Part shown: in pieces, positions 27,566-36,665 of the stretch
Layout: every line of letters begins with the position of its first letter
How positions within the stretch are numbered: position 1 is the stretch's first letter
NCBI GenBank assembly: GCA_023398815.1
Contig: JAEWRW010000045.1
Span: 1 to 59,998, forward strand
DNA: 59,998 nt
Source: Bacillota bacterium
Lineage (GTDB): Bacteria > Bacillota > Clostridia > Christensenellales > UMGS416
Reading direction: 5' to 3'
The notes under the pieces: model-generated
Database searches by the model: none
Told to the model about the DNA's origin: nothing
What the model saw: the letters and a program-made list of their open reading frames with translations, nothing else
Position numbers and translations under genes: made by a program

Positions 27566-27925
27566 CATGCGATTCGCTTCGCTGTCGCGTCTGCCGCTTC
27601 GCGACAGCCGCGAGTTAGGAGTGCTCGGCACGAGTGAAGTGGGGCCGCCCGACGTACACGCCGCTGGGCGGCTTTTATCTGCGCTGGCTCGTGCACGTTT
27701 TCTACGAAACAAACGTCGCTCACGCGGGAGGGCCGAGTGCCACGAACAGGTTGTTTCGTGCCGCCCGCGGATAAACCGCTTGGGCGGCTGCAGGGGAATG
27801 CACTCGCCCCGTTCGTGCCATGGCAGGGATTCCAAAGGGATGTTATCCCCGCCCAGGATGCAGGGGCGAGCAACACGTAGCGTTGCGGTGGGACGCTCGT
27901 CCCTTTGGGCGTTTGCTCTCGTTTT
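27566..27925 (+). repeat. Family C element copy 2 and hairpins
   Basis: Family C copy (about 27566-27800): edge CGTCTGCCGCTTCGCGACAG, then GCCGCCCGACG...GCTGGGCGGC, then CCGCCCGCGGATAAACCGCC. A following hairpin GCAAC...GTTGC with flank GGCGAG lies near 27868. Confidence 0.7.
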
Positions 27926-27930
27926 CTCTC

Positions 27931-28152
27931 GGGCGCGTTGCGAACTTCCCCCGGATGACCGGCGGCAGAAAGGAAAGCGACAGCGGGCGGGATGTTTGAG
28001 CATTCCCGTTGCGGAGCAAAGGGAATGCGAGTTACCGCCGTTGCTGCCCAAGCCTTGGGCCGGTCTTCCGGTCTTAGGAAGTTTGCCCGCGCCCCAGGCG
28101 CTTTTGGGTACTTTTGGCGCCATCCAAAAGTACCGCCCAGCGCAGCGCGTTG
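27931..28152 (+). repeat. Family A element, copy 8
   Basis: Plus-orientation copy. The central stem is CATTCCC/GGGAATG, a compensated change relative to CCTTCCC and CCTTTCC copies; the outer palindrome is GTACTTTTGG...CCAAAAGTAC. Confidence 0.85.
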
Positions 28153-28325
28153 CCTCCGAAGCCCATGCTAACATGTGTTCAGGAATACTTGGCCGTGGCC
28201 CCTGCGTTGAACTTCTCCTTGTGCCACCGGGCGCATTGGCACAACGCTGCTACGGCCTGAGCCGTCTTTTCCCCCTTGGTTGGCGGCGTGCACTGTGCTA
28301 TGGTGAGCGTGTGAGGTGATGCCCC

Positions 28326-28835
28326 GTGTTCTTTGAAACCCAGGATGTGCGAGCCGACCGGCTGACAGAGGGCGATGCGGCGCGCTTCCATGCCCTGTGC
28401 AACCAGCCCAGTGTGCTGCGGTGGATGCCAGACTGGCAAAGCACGCCGGAGGAAGCAGCAGGGCTGTTGGCCCATTTCCTCGGCGGGTACGACGGAGCCG
28501 ACCCGGCACGGCGGCCCTATGTGCTGGCGCTGCGCACCCGGCAGGGCGGCGAGCTCATCGGCGTGTGTGGCTTCGGGCCCAAGGACGAGCTCGGCGGTGA
28601 GGTGGAGATCTGCTACTTTCTGGATGCGGCGTGGGCAGGCCGGGGGCTGATGTGGCAGGTGGTGCCCCGGGCCGTTGCGTTTTACTTTGCCACCTTTGAG
28701 CGGCCGCACCTGTGCGCATTGGTGGACATGGCCAACGTGGCCTCCCTGCGGCTGCTACTGGCCAACGGCTTCCGCCCGGTGGCGGCGGGGGATGGGCTGC
28801 CGGCCCACTATCGCCGGGAGCGCAACGGGCGCTGA
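28326..28835 (+). CDS. GNAT acetyltransferase, RimJ/RimL type
   Basis: A 169-aa protein starting at GTG 28326, six bases after GAGGTGA; the ATG five bases upstream is out of frame and stops at once. It has the RimJ/RimL layout: DRLTEGDAARFHALCNQPSVLRW at the N-terminus, ELIGVCGFGPKDELGGEVEICYFLD in the centre, acetyl-CoA loop AAWAGRGLMWQV and a late NVASLRLLLANGF motif. Such enzymes acetylate ribosomal-protein or other N-termini, or small molecules. Its stop is four bases from the stop of the convergent GNAT gene, leaving no space for a terminator. Confidence 0.88.
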   Translation: MFFETQDVRADRLTEGDAARFHALCNQPSVLRWMPDWQSTPEEAAGLLAHFLGGYDGADPARRPYVLALRTRQGGELIGVCGFGPKDELGGEVEICYFLDAAWAGRGLMWQVVPRAVAFYFATFERPHLCALVDMANVASLRLLLANGFRPVAAGDGLPAHYRRERNGR

Positions 28836-28838
28836 CGA

Positions 28839-29282
28839 TCACAGCTTAATAGCAAACACCTGCTGCATCTGCCCCCAAGGCGCCATGCGCTCCTCCAGTT
28901 TGTGGAAGCCGTACTTCTCATAAAGCCCTTGCTCGCCGCTGACGAGGTAGACCGTGGTGTAGCCCAGTGACCGGGCATGGCCGAGGGCCGCGCCCACCAG
29001 CCGCTGGCTCAGCCGGTGGCCCCGGTGGGGTTCGCCCACGAATACTGAGCTGGCGTAGGGTGTGTAGGTAACGTCGGGCAGGCAGTCGGTGGCCGTCAGC
29101 GTGCAGTAGCCGCAGAGCGCATCGCCCTCCACCGCCACGAACACCCGCTCCCAGGGCAGGAAGTCGCGGCGATCCATGCGATCTGCCAGCAAGGGGCCCG
29201 CCCGCCAAGAGCAGGCGCGGGCATAGTCCGCCGTGGCCTGCCACAGGTCGTCGCCGGGGGTGAGGGCGATCACTTCGGGCAT
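28839..29282 (-). CDS. GNAT acetyltransferase
   Basis: A 147-aa single-domain GNAT. Motif A is EPHRGHRLSQRLVGAAL (residues ~83-99), preceded by YASSVFVG and followed by LGYTTVYLVSGEQGLYEKYGF, a good motif B. The substrate is unknown. The ATG at 29282 follows AAAGGAG. It lies downstream of the methyltransferase on the same strand with a 109-base gap that contains a GC-rich hairpin (ACCGGAAGG/CCTTCCGGT, 29299-29330) without a T-tract. Confidence 0.88.
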   Translation of the reverse strand: MPEVIALTPGDDLWQATADYARACSWRAGPLLADRMDRRDFLPWERVFVAVEGDALCGYCTLTATDCLPDVTYTPYASSVFVGEPHRGHRLSQRLVGAALGHARSLGYTTVYLVSGEQGLYEKYGFHKLEERMAPWGQMQQVFAIKL

Positions 29283-29391
29283 GGTGTCTCCTTTCGCTCC
29301 ATAGAGAACCGGAAGGACATCGGGAGACGCCCTTCCGGTGGCATTGCCGCGCCGCCACGCCGCGGGTGGTTACATCCGGAGCTGCTGTTCC

Positions 29392-30213
29392 TTATCGCGC
29401 GGCAATGGCTGCCGGCCCTGCCGGCGTGCGGTAGCGCCACACGTCGCCGCCAAAGATGCTGGTGTAGTGGAACTCCTCCCACCCACGGCTGCGCAGGCCC
29501 TCGTTGGGGCCGTGCTTGCGGCTGTCCTCGCCGGGGCAATCGATGAGCCAACCGCCGGGGCGAGTCACGCGGGTAAGTTCGGCGATCTCGCCGTCGTAGT
29601 CGTCCCCCACCACATGGCCCGACATGACCACGTCATAGGTGGCGTCGGGGTAGGGCAAGTGGTCGGCCATGCCGTCGCTCACCCGCATGTTGGCGATGCC
29701 CTCCCGGGCGATTTTGTCACGCAGATACTCCCGCAGGGTGCCCACGGGCTCCACGGCGACCACCAGGCGTGCCAGCGGCGCGGCGGCAAAGGCCAGCCGG
29801 CCCGAGCCGCTGCCCACATCCAGCACCAGCTTGTCCTTCAAATCCACCAGCTCATGGAGCCGCTGGGGCTGCCAGCCGTAAATGAAGTCGCACCGCTCAT
29901 CCATGCGCTCGGGCTCGGTGTAGGTGATGAAGTCCTCCACCGAGGCCATCACCGCCACCTCGGCCTGCCGCAGGTCGGCGGCGTTGGGGTGGGCGGGGCC
30001 TTCGGCGGCCAGGGCGTCCACCAGGGCGGCGCGCTCGGGGCAGCGGTGCGCGAGTGTCCACCGCTCGGCCGGGTGGGCCGCCAGCACGGTGGCCAGCGCC
30101 TGCCGGGCATTGGGCCGGTCGGCCTGGGCAAGCAGCAGACGAATCTGGAAGCGCTCCAACAGCAACAGGCTGTGGATGGAAAAGTCGTTTACGTCAATCC
30201 AGTTGAGTGCCAT
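29392..30213 (-). CDS. Class I SAM-dependent methyltransferase
   Basis: A 273-aa protein. An N-terminal helical part (1-110, rich in Ala/Arg) precedes a Rossmann methyltransferase domain: motif I VLDVGSGSGRLAFAAA (~132-147), motif II acidic VVAVEP, the MADHLPYPDATYDVVMSGHVV motif IV region and a LTRVTRPGGWLIDCPGED motif VI. The ATG at 30213 follows AAAGGAGG. The domain is of the methyltransferase 11/25 type seen in ubiquinone and small-molecule methylation; the acceptor cannot be inferred. Confidence 0.88.
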   Translation of the reverse strand: MALNWIDVNDFSIHSLLLLERFQIRLLLAQADRPNARQALATVLAAHPAERWTLAHRCPERAALVDALAAEGPAHPNAADLRQAEVAVMASVEDFITYTEPERMDERCDFIYGWQPQRLHELVDLKDKLVLDVGSGSGRLAFAAAPLARLVVAVEPVGTLREYLRDKIAREGIANMRVSDGMADHLPYPDATYDVVMSGHVVGDDYDGEIAELTRVTRPGGWLIDCPGEDSRKHGPNEGLRSRGWEEFHYTSIFGGDVWRYRTPAGPAAIAAR

Positions 30214-30443
30214 ACATCCTCCTTTGGGGGGAGGGCGGTCAGCGGGCGGCCCTCCCGTTGTGCTGTGTGTTCCTGCGGCCTCGTTTGTCTGCCATGTCTA
30301 ACACCCCTTTCGGTTCGTGGGCGGCAAGCGCCCCATGGGCCCAGCATACCTAGGGGCGGCAGCGCGCGCAAGGGAAGGTTTGGGTTGGGGCATTTGTGCC
30401 GGGTCGGGGTTGTTTGCGCGGCGCACCGGGCCTACCCCACTTT

Positions 30444-30472
30444 TTGTCAACGTTGGTGCGAATGTACATAAC
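30444..30472 (+). promoter_or_regulatory. Promoter of the Asp-Gln repeat protein
   Basis: TTGTCA (30444-30449), 17-base spacer, CATAAC (30467-30472). A CCCC...CGAA pair (30435-30462) overlaps it and could instead be read by SigI, whose promoters I recall as having a C-rich -35 and CGAA -10; the 20-base spacing is a weak fit. Confidence 0.5.
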
Positions 30473-30518
30473 AGCGGCAAAAAACCGTGCGGACCCAAAC
30501 CACGAAGGAGGTTGCGAC

Positions 30519-32246
30519 ATGTTGAGACAACGGAGCAAATGGTGGACTGCCATCGTTGTGGCGATGATTCTGATGCTGGTGTCATCCACGGCGCTGGCAG
30601 CCGGGAAGGGCGGCGGCCAAGGCCAGGGGGGCTCCCAGGGGGGCGGCCAGCAGAGCGAAGACCGTGGGCCGTCCGGCTCCGGCAACGGCGACCAGGACGA
30701 CCAGGATGACCAGGACGACCAGGATGACCAGGAGGACCAGGATGACCAGGATGACCAGGACGACCAGGACGACCGGGATGACCAGGACGATCAGGATGAC
30801 CAGGACGATCAGGATGACCAGGACGACCAGGATGACCAGGACGACCAGGACGATCAGGACGACCAGGACGATCAGAATGATCGGGGCGATAAAGGCGATA
30901 AAGGCGATAAAGGTGATCGGGATGATCAGGATGACCAGGACGACCAGAATGGTGGTTCAGGTTCCTCCGGTCACAAATCTCCGCCCTCCCAGGTGTCCGA
31001 TGACGAGGACGACCAGGACAGCGACGATGCCGACGAGGACAACGACCAGGACGACCTCATCCGCGGCGACGCCGACCAGGGTGGCCGGTTGGATCTGGCT
31101 GCCATCAAGGCATCCATCGCCGCGCTGACGGACGAGACCGTCAAGGCCAACCTGACCGGCCTGGTGACGGCCTACGAGACGGCGTTGGCCAATTACAAGG
31201 CCGCACTGCAGACCAAGGCTGACAAGGCCACGGTCAAAAGCTGCCGGGAGGCACTGAAAGCCGCCCGCAAGGCCCTGTTGGTGGCGCTCAAGGAAGCGGA
31301 GCTCACCAACGGTCAGTCTGGCAAGAGTGCGGACAAAGATAAATGGAAGGCTCCGCCGGCGCTCGATCTGGAGACCATCAAGGCGGCCATCGCCGCGCTG
31401 ACGGATGAGACCGTGAAGGCCAGCTTGACCGGGTTGGTGACGGCTTATGAGACGGCGCTCGATAACTACCAGGCCGGGCGGGAAGCCGACCTCGACGACG
31501 CCACGATGAAAGGCTACCGCGACGCGCTGGACGCCGCCCGCAACGCCCTGCTGACTGCGCTCAAGGAAGCGGGCATCACCACCCAGCCAGCGGAGGACGA
31601 GGACGACCAGTGGGAAGCGCCGAAGGCGTTGAACCTCGAGGCCATCAAGGCGATCATCGCCGGGCTGACGGACGAGACCACCAAGGCCAATCTAACCGGG
31701 TTGGTGACGGCCTATGAGACGGCGCTGGCCAACTACCAGGCCGGCCTGGCTGCCAATGCCGACGACGCCACAATGGAAGGGTATCGCAGCGCGCTGTGTA
31801 CGGCTCGTAAAGCTCTGCTGGCCGCTTTGAAGGACGTCGGTGCCACCGTCGGCCAGCCCAAGGGGCCGGAAAAGGGGCAGGACAACCCCGGCAACCGCAC
31901 CCCATCGCTGGATCTGGACGCCATCCAGGCGGCCATTGCCGCACTGGCGGATGAGACCACCAAAGCCAACCTGACCGGGCTGGTGACGGCCTACGAGATG
32001 GCGCTGGCCAACTATGAGGCGGGCAAGGACGCCAATGCCGACCAAGCCACGCTGAAGGGCTACCGCGAGGCCGTGGGTACCGCCCGCAAGGCCCTGCAGA
32101 CTGCGCTCAAGGATGCGGGCATTTGGGATGCGTCGACGACGCCGTCCGCCCACTCCACCGTGAGCACGCAGCAAGCCGCTGCCACCACCGGTCTGTGGGG
32201 CTCGGTGCGGCAGTTGTTCTCCACTTTTGCCAACCAGTTCCGCTAG
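30519..32246 (+). CDS. Secreted acidic DQD-repeat protein with four helical repeats
   Basis: A 575-aa protein with a signal peptide (1-28, cut after TALAA). A Gly/Gln-rich stretch leads into ~100 residues of nearly pure (Asp-Gln-Asp) triplets, then GDKGDKGDKGD, then more acidic sequence. From DNA 31092 four ~91-residue helical repeats follow (starts 31092, 31365, 31632, 31911), each with LxxIKAxIAALTDETxKANLTGLVTAYETALANY and a second half RxALxAARKALLxALKEAG. The ATG at 30519 follows AAGGAGG. The tract should bind cations such as Ca2+ and is a coding minisatellite. No anchor is seen. It lies near sigI/rsgI, whose anti-sigma tail has a like composition. I recognise no family; adhesion or matrix function is speculation. 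Confidence 0.8.
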   Translation: MLRQRSKWWTAIVVAMILMLVSSTALAAGKGGGQGQGGSQGGGQQSEDRGPSGSGNGDQDDQDDQDDQDDQEDQDDQDDQDDQDDRDDQDDQDDQDDQDDQDDQDDQDDQDDQDDQDDQNDRGDKGDKGDKGDRDDQDDQDDQNGGSGSSGHKSPPSQVSDDEDDQDSDDADEDNDQDDLIRGDADQGGRLDLAAIKASIAALTDETVKANLTGLVTAYETALANYKAALQTKADKATVKSCREALKAARKALLVALKEAELTNGQSGKSADKDKWKAPPALDLETIKAAIAALTDETVKASLTGLVTAYETALDNYQAGREADLDDATMKGYRDALDAARNALLTALKEAGITTQPAEDEDDQWEAPKALNLEAIKAIIAGLTDETTKANLTGLVTAYETALANYQAGLAANADDATMEGYRSALCTARKALLAALKDVGATVGQPKGPEKGQDNPGNRTPSLDLDAIQAAIAALADETTKANLTGLVTAYEMALANYEAGKDANADQATLKGYREAVGTARKALQTALKDAGIWDASTTPSAHSTVSTQQAAATTGLWGSVRQLFSTFANQFR

Positions 32247-32272
32247 GAAACGAGGAGTAGCGTTTCCGGGCC

Positions 32273-32580
32273 TATGCTTTCGCGGCTGTCGCTTTGGCGA
32301 CAGCCGCGATTTAGTCACTTGTTTACACGATCACCGAATCGCCGTTCACGCCTTACGCGCCGTCCTGGCGCTAAGGCATTGCGGCGCAATGCCTTCACGG
32401 CGTGACGGTTGGACACGCATCCTGTGTGTCTGATTCGCCGCGCAGGTCGCCGACCGATCACGAGCTGCAGCTCTCATGCGGAGTTTTTAAGGATACGTAC
32501 GCCTGCGGGCGAATATCGTTTTGCAGCTCGCTCCATCTTCTCCATTCCTCCCGCCGAATGAATCGTCGGGAGGGTCATAT
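32273..32580 (+). repeat. Family B element, copy 2
   Basis: Resembles 968-1330 and 51858-52068: GCTGTCGC...GCGACAGC edge, CTCTCATGCGGAGTTTTTAAGGATACG, and the end CCTCCCGCCGAATGAATCG. It holds GCGCC-GTCCT-GGCGC (32357-32371), stem AAGGCATTGC with loop GGC (32373-32395) and GACACGC-ATCCT-GTGTGTC (32412-32430, one G-T pair). Confidence 0.8.
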
Positions 32581-33029
32581 TCTCTTTGTTCGTTCTATTG
32601 GGTTGTGGACGCACCTGATGCTCCTCTTCCTCAACGGGGTGGGAGGAGCGCTTCTTTGCCCCGCGCAATCGGCAGGGCGGGCTGACGGTATCTGTGCCCA
32701 CCCCGCACCATAACACTGGCGCAACGCTTCGCCTGCGGCGCATTCACTCTTGGTGGAGGGCAATGGCCGAACCTCCCGCCTTGCATACCATTAGGCGTCT
32801 GCCTTGCCTCTGGTGTGCCCGTTGATGGGTTGCGGAGAAGGGCTTTGTCGTGGTGCTGAATACCGGCGTTGCGAATCCATCCGCCGAAGAAGCGGCGTGC
32901 GACGCTGCCCCCTTTGCCAAGCAGGTTTTACCGATAGCCAAACGGGGCGGCCGAATGATTCGGTCGCCCCGTTCTGTTTGTGTTGTGAGGAGGGAGGGGT
33001 AGGAAGCGGCGCTGCCGACGGGCTTCTGC
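32581..33029. other. Intergenic region at the 3' end of rsgI
   Basis: No gene recognised. Contains a 14-bp palindrome ACGGGGCG..CCGAAT/ATTCGG..CGCCCCGT (32942-32972) followed on the plus strand by TCTGTTTG, a plausible terminator that could also work for the convergent rsgI transcript. Confidence 0.5.
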
Positions 33030-34238
33030 CTAGTTGTCGTTGCCCTTGTCGTTCTGGCCGTTGTCCCGGTCACCGTTGCCTTTGTCGTTTTGGCCATCGC
33101 CCCGGTCATCGCTGCCCTTATCGTCATCGTTCTGGCCACCGCTCTGGTCATCGTCGCCCTTATCGCTGTCACCTTGGCCGTCGTCCTGGTCATCGTTGCC
33201 GCGGTCGTCATCGCCCTTGCCGCTGCCCTGGTCATCGTTGCCCTTGTCGTTGTCACCCTTGCCGCCGCCCCGGTCATCGTTGCCCTTGTCATTGTCGTCC
33301 TGGCCGCTGCCCTTGTCGTTGCCACCCTGGCTATTGTCGCTCTGGTCATCCTTCGGCGGCTTGCTCCTGGGCGTGGGGGTGGGTTTGCTGGGTTTGGAGT
33401 GATTGGCGTCCTGTCGCCCGCCGCCGTTGGTCGGTTTCGCCGTCGCCGAGGGATGGGGCGTCTTGTCGCCGCCGGCGGTGGCGGTGGCCCCCGCCGTGTG
33501 GTTGGGATGGTTTTCGTCGTCATCGCCGGACTGCTGCTCCAGCTGACGGAGGATCTCCTGCACCGGCTGGTGCAGCCACTGCTGGTAGGTCTGCTCGTCG
33601 GCTTCCATACCGCTCTGCAGCTCGTCCACTACGGTCTTCTTGCCCAGGGTGACGCCCAGTTCCTGGGCGGTTCGTGCGTCCTGCCGGCTGCCGGTGACGC
33701 ACTCCACCCGCACGGCGGGCGCGTCCCCGGTGGCGGCCCGGGCGGTTGCGGTCAGCTCCTGGGCCAGGCTTTCGCTGCGCGCGGCGCTGCCCGACGCCAC
33801 CGATAGCAGCAGCACCGTGTCGTCCTCGCCATCCAGATAATGGCTGGCAGAGAGCGCGGTGACCGACTGGGTGAGCACCTCGCCGATGGTGGCGTTGCGG
33901 GTGTGGGCCAGCGACGCCACAATGGCCTCGCCGTCCTCGTTGACGGGCCGCACCCCCAGCACCCGGTCAAAGCGATTGACGGTGTATTCGATGGACGGAT
34001 TGACGTCCAGACTCACGTAGGCCTCGGGCAGGGCGTAGATGATGCCGCCGCCCAACAGCAGCAGCACGGCGGCGGCGCTGGCCGCCGTGGCCAGGCGCTT
34101 GGCCGGGGTGTGCCGCGCCGGGCGCAGCGCCAGCTCCTGCCCCACGGCATAGCCGCGGTTGGCCACCAGCTCCACCCGTCCATCCCCCAGAAGGACGGCG
34201 GCCTTCCCGTCACGCAATTCCACTACGACTGCCTTCAC
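33030..34238 (-). CDS. rsgI: Anti-sigma-I factor RsgI-like
   Basis: A 402-aa single-pass membrane protein starting at GTG 34238, six bases after AAAGGAGGG. Residues 1-48 are the RsgI N-terminal sigma-binding domain (MKAVVVELRDGKAAVLLGDGR is spread over 1-21), ~49-70 a membrane helix, then the conserved YVSLDVNPSIEY (74-85), whose Asn-Pro is the reported autocleavage site in clostridial RsgI. The extracellular middle domain runs to ~245. The tail (~250-402) is a disordered Asp/Gly/Asn/Lys repeat (GNDDKG, GQNDKG), not the carbohydrate-binding module of cellulolytic clostridia. GTGA overlap with sigI shows translational coupling. It should hold SigI at the membrane until a wall or extracellular signal. 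Confidence 0.9.
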   Translation of the reverse strand: MKAVVVELRDGKAAVLLGDGRVELVANRGYAVGQELALRPARHTPAKRLATAASAAAVLLLLGGGIIYALPEAYVSLDVNPSIEYTVNRFDRVLGVRPVNEDGEAIVASLAHTRNATIGEVLTQSVTALSASHYLDGEDDTVLLLSVASGSAARSESLAQELTATARAATGDAPAVRVECVTGSRQDARTAQELGVTLGKKTVVDELQSGMEADEQTYQQWLHQPVQEILRQLEQQSGDDDENHPNHTAGATATAGGDKTPHPSATAKPTNGGGRQDANHSKPSKPTPTPRSKPPKDDQSDNSQGGNDKGSGQDDNDKGNDDRGGGKGDNDKGNDDQGSGKGDDDRGNDDQDDGQGDSDKGDDDQSGGQNDDDKGSDDRGDGQNDKGNGDRDNGQNDKGNDN

Positions 34239-34951
34239 CGCGGTCCCTCCTTTCGCAAAAAGCCCAGATACCCGGACAACCCGGGGCAATCCAACGTTTC
34301 AATTTCACAAGCCGCTATCATATATCTTCGGTAGCGCTCCAGCGTTTTCCGGGGTAGGCCGGTCTTTTTTTCAAGTTTTGCGATGGGCAGCAGTCGGGAG
34401 GCTTTCATCTCCCGCACCAGCGGGTCGTCGGCCAGCAGCGCGCGGATGGCCTGGGCGCATTGCAGCTTGGTCTTTCCGCTTTTGGGGGAGCAGGCGGCCA
34501 GGTCATAAAAGGAGAACCCGTAGGCGGCAAACGCCTCGCTGGCCTCGGCGATTTCATCGGCCAGGGTGCGATCCTCCCGCACCACGGCCAGGGAGGCCAC
34601 CCGTTCGTAGAGCGGGCTGTGCTCCTCCTCGGTCCACTCACCCTCCAGCACGTGGGGCGGCACGGGCAGCTCAGCGTCGTAGCGGCGCTGGCTGCGGTAA
34701 TGGTCGCTCAAGCGCCGGCGGATCACCAGTGCCGCGTGGGGCAGGAAGCCGCCGCGCGCGGGATCAAAGGTGTCAATGGCCTGGGAGAAGGCAAGCAACG
34801 CCACCGACCACTCGTCGTCGTCCTTGCGCACAAAGCGCCGCGCCGCACGGCTGGCCGTCCACAGGATATAGCGCTCGTGCCGGGTGATGAGCTGCGAGCG
34901 GATGTCCTCGTCATCGCGGGCGTCCACCGCCCATTGGTCGTTGCTGTTCAT
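34235..34951 (-). CDS. sigI: RNA polymerase sigma factor SigI
   Basis: A 238-aa sigma-70-type factor of the SigI group. Region 2 is VALLAFSQAIDTFDPARGGFLPHAALVIRRRLSDHYR spread over ~55-92; the C-terminal SigI-specific region contains SGKTKLQCAQAIRALLADDPLV and the helix-turn-helix LPIAKLEKKTGLPRKTLERYRRYM (~195-218). In Bacillus and Clostridium SigI controls heat, wall-stress or polysaccharide-degradation genes. Start ATG 34951 has CGAGGG upstream; the stop overlaps the rsgI start by four bases. A sigma-A promoter lies at 35015-35043. Confidence 0.92.
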   Translation of the reverse strand: MNSNDQWAVDARDDEDIRSQLITRHERYILWTASRAARRFVRKDDDEWSVALLAFSQAIDTFDPARGGFLPHAALVIRRRLSDHYRSQRRYDAELPVPPHVLEGEWTEEEHSPLYERVASLAVVREDRTLADEIAEASEAFAAYGFSFYDLAACSPKSGKTKLQCAQAIRALLADDPLVREMKASRLLPIAKLEKKTGLPRKTLERYRRYMIAACEIETLDCPGLSGYLGFLRKEGPR

Positions 34952-35014
34952 GGTGCCCTCGTGCCGTCGTGCCTGGGAAATGGTTGCCGGGCACACCGAC
35001 GCGCCCTACCCACC

Positions 35015-35043
35015 AGTGTAGCACAGGGGGCAGGGGCGGGCAA
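35015..35043 (-). promoter_or_regulatory. Promoter of sigI-rsgI
   Basis: Minus strand TTGCCC, 17-base spacer, TACACT, with TGC directly before the -10 (extended form). It lies 64 bases upstream of the sigI ATG. Confidence 0.55.
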
Positions 35044-35203
35044 TTCTTGGGCGCGTTTTGTGGCGAAGGGGGGCGATGGGGATTTTTGGCAACATAGCCC
35101 AACCCATGCGCGGGGGGAGGGGCTGACCCGCCGCGCCGCAGGAACCCCTGGCAAAAAGGCACCGTCCAATGGGGAAAGGACAGAACCTACCAAGGAGGCC
35201 CCC

Positions 35204-35860
35204 ATGAAGCGAGTTGCTTTGTTGCTGTGTACAGCGCTGTGTCTGGCGCTGGCCGGGTGCGGCACGTTGGGCTTGGTGCCCACCGCCGCCCCCAGTGAAG
35301 ACCCAGCGGCTGCCGTGCTGGAGATCTCCACCGACGAGCCCACCGACGCTGCGGGTACGCCGTCGCCCACCTCCGCTGTGACGGCCACGCCAACGGCGGA
35401 GGCCACCACCCCGGCGGTCACCGCGACCCCGTCGCCCAAAGACACGGCGGATGCCACCAGTGCCGCCACCGGCCACAGCGTGCCGGATAAGCCGGAGGAC
35501 GTGGTGAAGCTCTACTTTGAGCGGTGGGCCGACAAGGACCTGGACAGCATGAACCAACTGGTGGTGAAGAAGCAACGGCTGACTGAGGACGGGCTCGATC
35601 TCAAACACCTCATCGGTGTGGAGATGCAGGCCTCGCGGCTTGTCACCGACCGGGAAGACGCCCGCTACAGTCTCTTTGGGCAGAATGGCATTGACGGAGC
35701 GGAAACGGCGGTGGTGGAGGTGGACTTCACCGTGGAATACAGCACCGATGGCGACGGCGGCGGCTTCGGTCCCGGCGTGTCCACGCTGCGCGGGTGGGGT
35801 TTATGGTTGGTGAAGGAAACGGAGGATAGCCCCTGGCAGATCATGGATTGGGGATACTGA
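35204..35860 (+). CDS. Lipoprotein with DUF4829-like domain
   Basis: A 218-aa lipoprotein: signal peptide with lipobox LALAGC, acylated Cys at residue 19, then a Thr/Pro/Ala-rich linker (~30-95) and a C-terminal NTF2-like domain beginning PEDVVKLYFERWADKDLDSMNQLV and ending WGLWLVKETEDSPWQIMDWGY. This order matches DUF4829-type lipoproteins of Clostridia as I recall them. ATG 35204 follows CAAGGAGG. It diverges from sigI. The domain shape suggests ligand binding; the ligand is unknown. Confidence 0.8.
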   Translation: MKRVALLLCTALCLALAGCGTLGLVPTAAPSEDPAAAVLEISTDEPTDAAGTPSPTSAVTATPTAEATTPAVTATPSPKDTADATSAATGHSVPDKPEDVVKLYFERWADKDLDSMNQLVVKKQRLTEDGLDLKHLIGVEMQASRLVTDREDARYSLFGQNGIDGAETAVVEVDFTVEYSTDGDGGGFGPGVSTLRGWGLWLVKETEDSPWQIMDWGY

Positions 35861-35875
35861 GCCAGCGGCGGCCGA

Positions 35876-36595
35876 TTACAGAAGCCCCTCCATCTCCAGG
35901 GCCGACTTGTACCGGATGCCGACGGGAATGGGCTCTTCGTTTCCGTTGATCATGATGAAGGTCTCGCGCCCGCGGGACTCGATGGCGCTGATCTTCTCAC
36001 TGTTGATGATGTAGGAGCGGTGGCACTGCACAAACATGTTTTTGGGCAGCTGGTTCTTGATTTTACTCAGCGTCACCCGCTTGAGGGAAAACACCTTGCT
36101 GGTGGTGTGGATGTCCAGGTTCTTGTTGTTGATCTCAAAATACAGGATGTCGCTGAGGCGGATGCGAACGCTGATGCCCTTGGAGAGGGCCGTGAGGTAG
36201 CTGGCGCTGGTGTCGCGGGAGACCTTCATGCGCAGCAGCCGATCCACCGTTGCCACCATTTCGCTCTCTTTGTAGGGTTTCACGATGTAGTCAAAGCAGT
36301 GGGTTTGCCGCACGGCCTCCATCGCGTATTCGGCGTGGCCCGTCACGATGAGGATCCACACCATTTGATACCGGGGGAGGGTGCGGACCCACTTGGCAAA
36401 CGCCAGGCCCGAACCGCCGTCTGCCAGCATCAAATCCACAATCAGCAGGCTGAAGCTGCACTTCTCCACCTGTTCCCGCGCGTCTGCCTCGGTGCTGCAG
36501 GTGCTGACCGTGCAACCGGGGATGTTGCCGGTGATCAGGCTTTGCAGCCGTTCGGCCTGAACAGGATCGTCTTCCAGGATCAAAATGTTCTTCAT
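35876..36595 (-). CDS. LytTR-family response regulator
   Basis: A 239-aa AgrA/LytR-type regulator. The receiver domain (1-120) has the acidic pair Glu8-Asp9-Asp10, phospho-acceptor Asp54 (LIVDLML), a Thr in IVTGH and Lys in YIVKPYKES. The LytTR DNA-binding domain (~138-239) contains IRLSDILYFEINNKNLDIHT, FVQCHRSYIINSEKI and IPVGIRYK. ATG 36595 follows AAGGG. It is divergent from the histidine kinase gene and its probable binding sites are the 21-bp-spaced direct repeats at 36666 and 37618. It is probably the master regulator of the InlB-repeat surface protein. Confidence 0.93.
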   Translation of the reverse strand: MKNILILEDDPVQAERLQSLITGNIPGCTVSTCSTEADAREQVEKCSFSLLIVDLMLADGGSGLAFAKWVRTLPRYQMVWILIVTGHAEYAMEAVRQTHCFDYIVKPYKESEMVATVDRLLRMKVSRDTSASYLTALSKGISVRIRLSDILYFEINNKNLDIHTTSKVFSLKRVTLSKIKNQLPKNMFVQCHRSYIINSEKISAIESRGRETFIMINGNEEPIPVGIRYKSALEMEGLL

Positions 36596-36665
36596 GGATC
36601 ACCCTTACCAAACTTTGGTTTCTTACCACACCAAATTATACAGGGTCGCCGGTTTGGCTTGGCTG

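Noticed and set aside
30690..30960. CRISPR-like regular short repeats
   Set aside because: Units are 9 bases with no spacers and encode an in-frame DQD tract.
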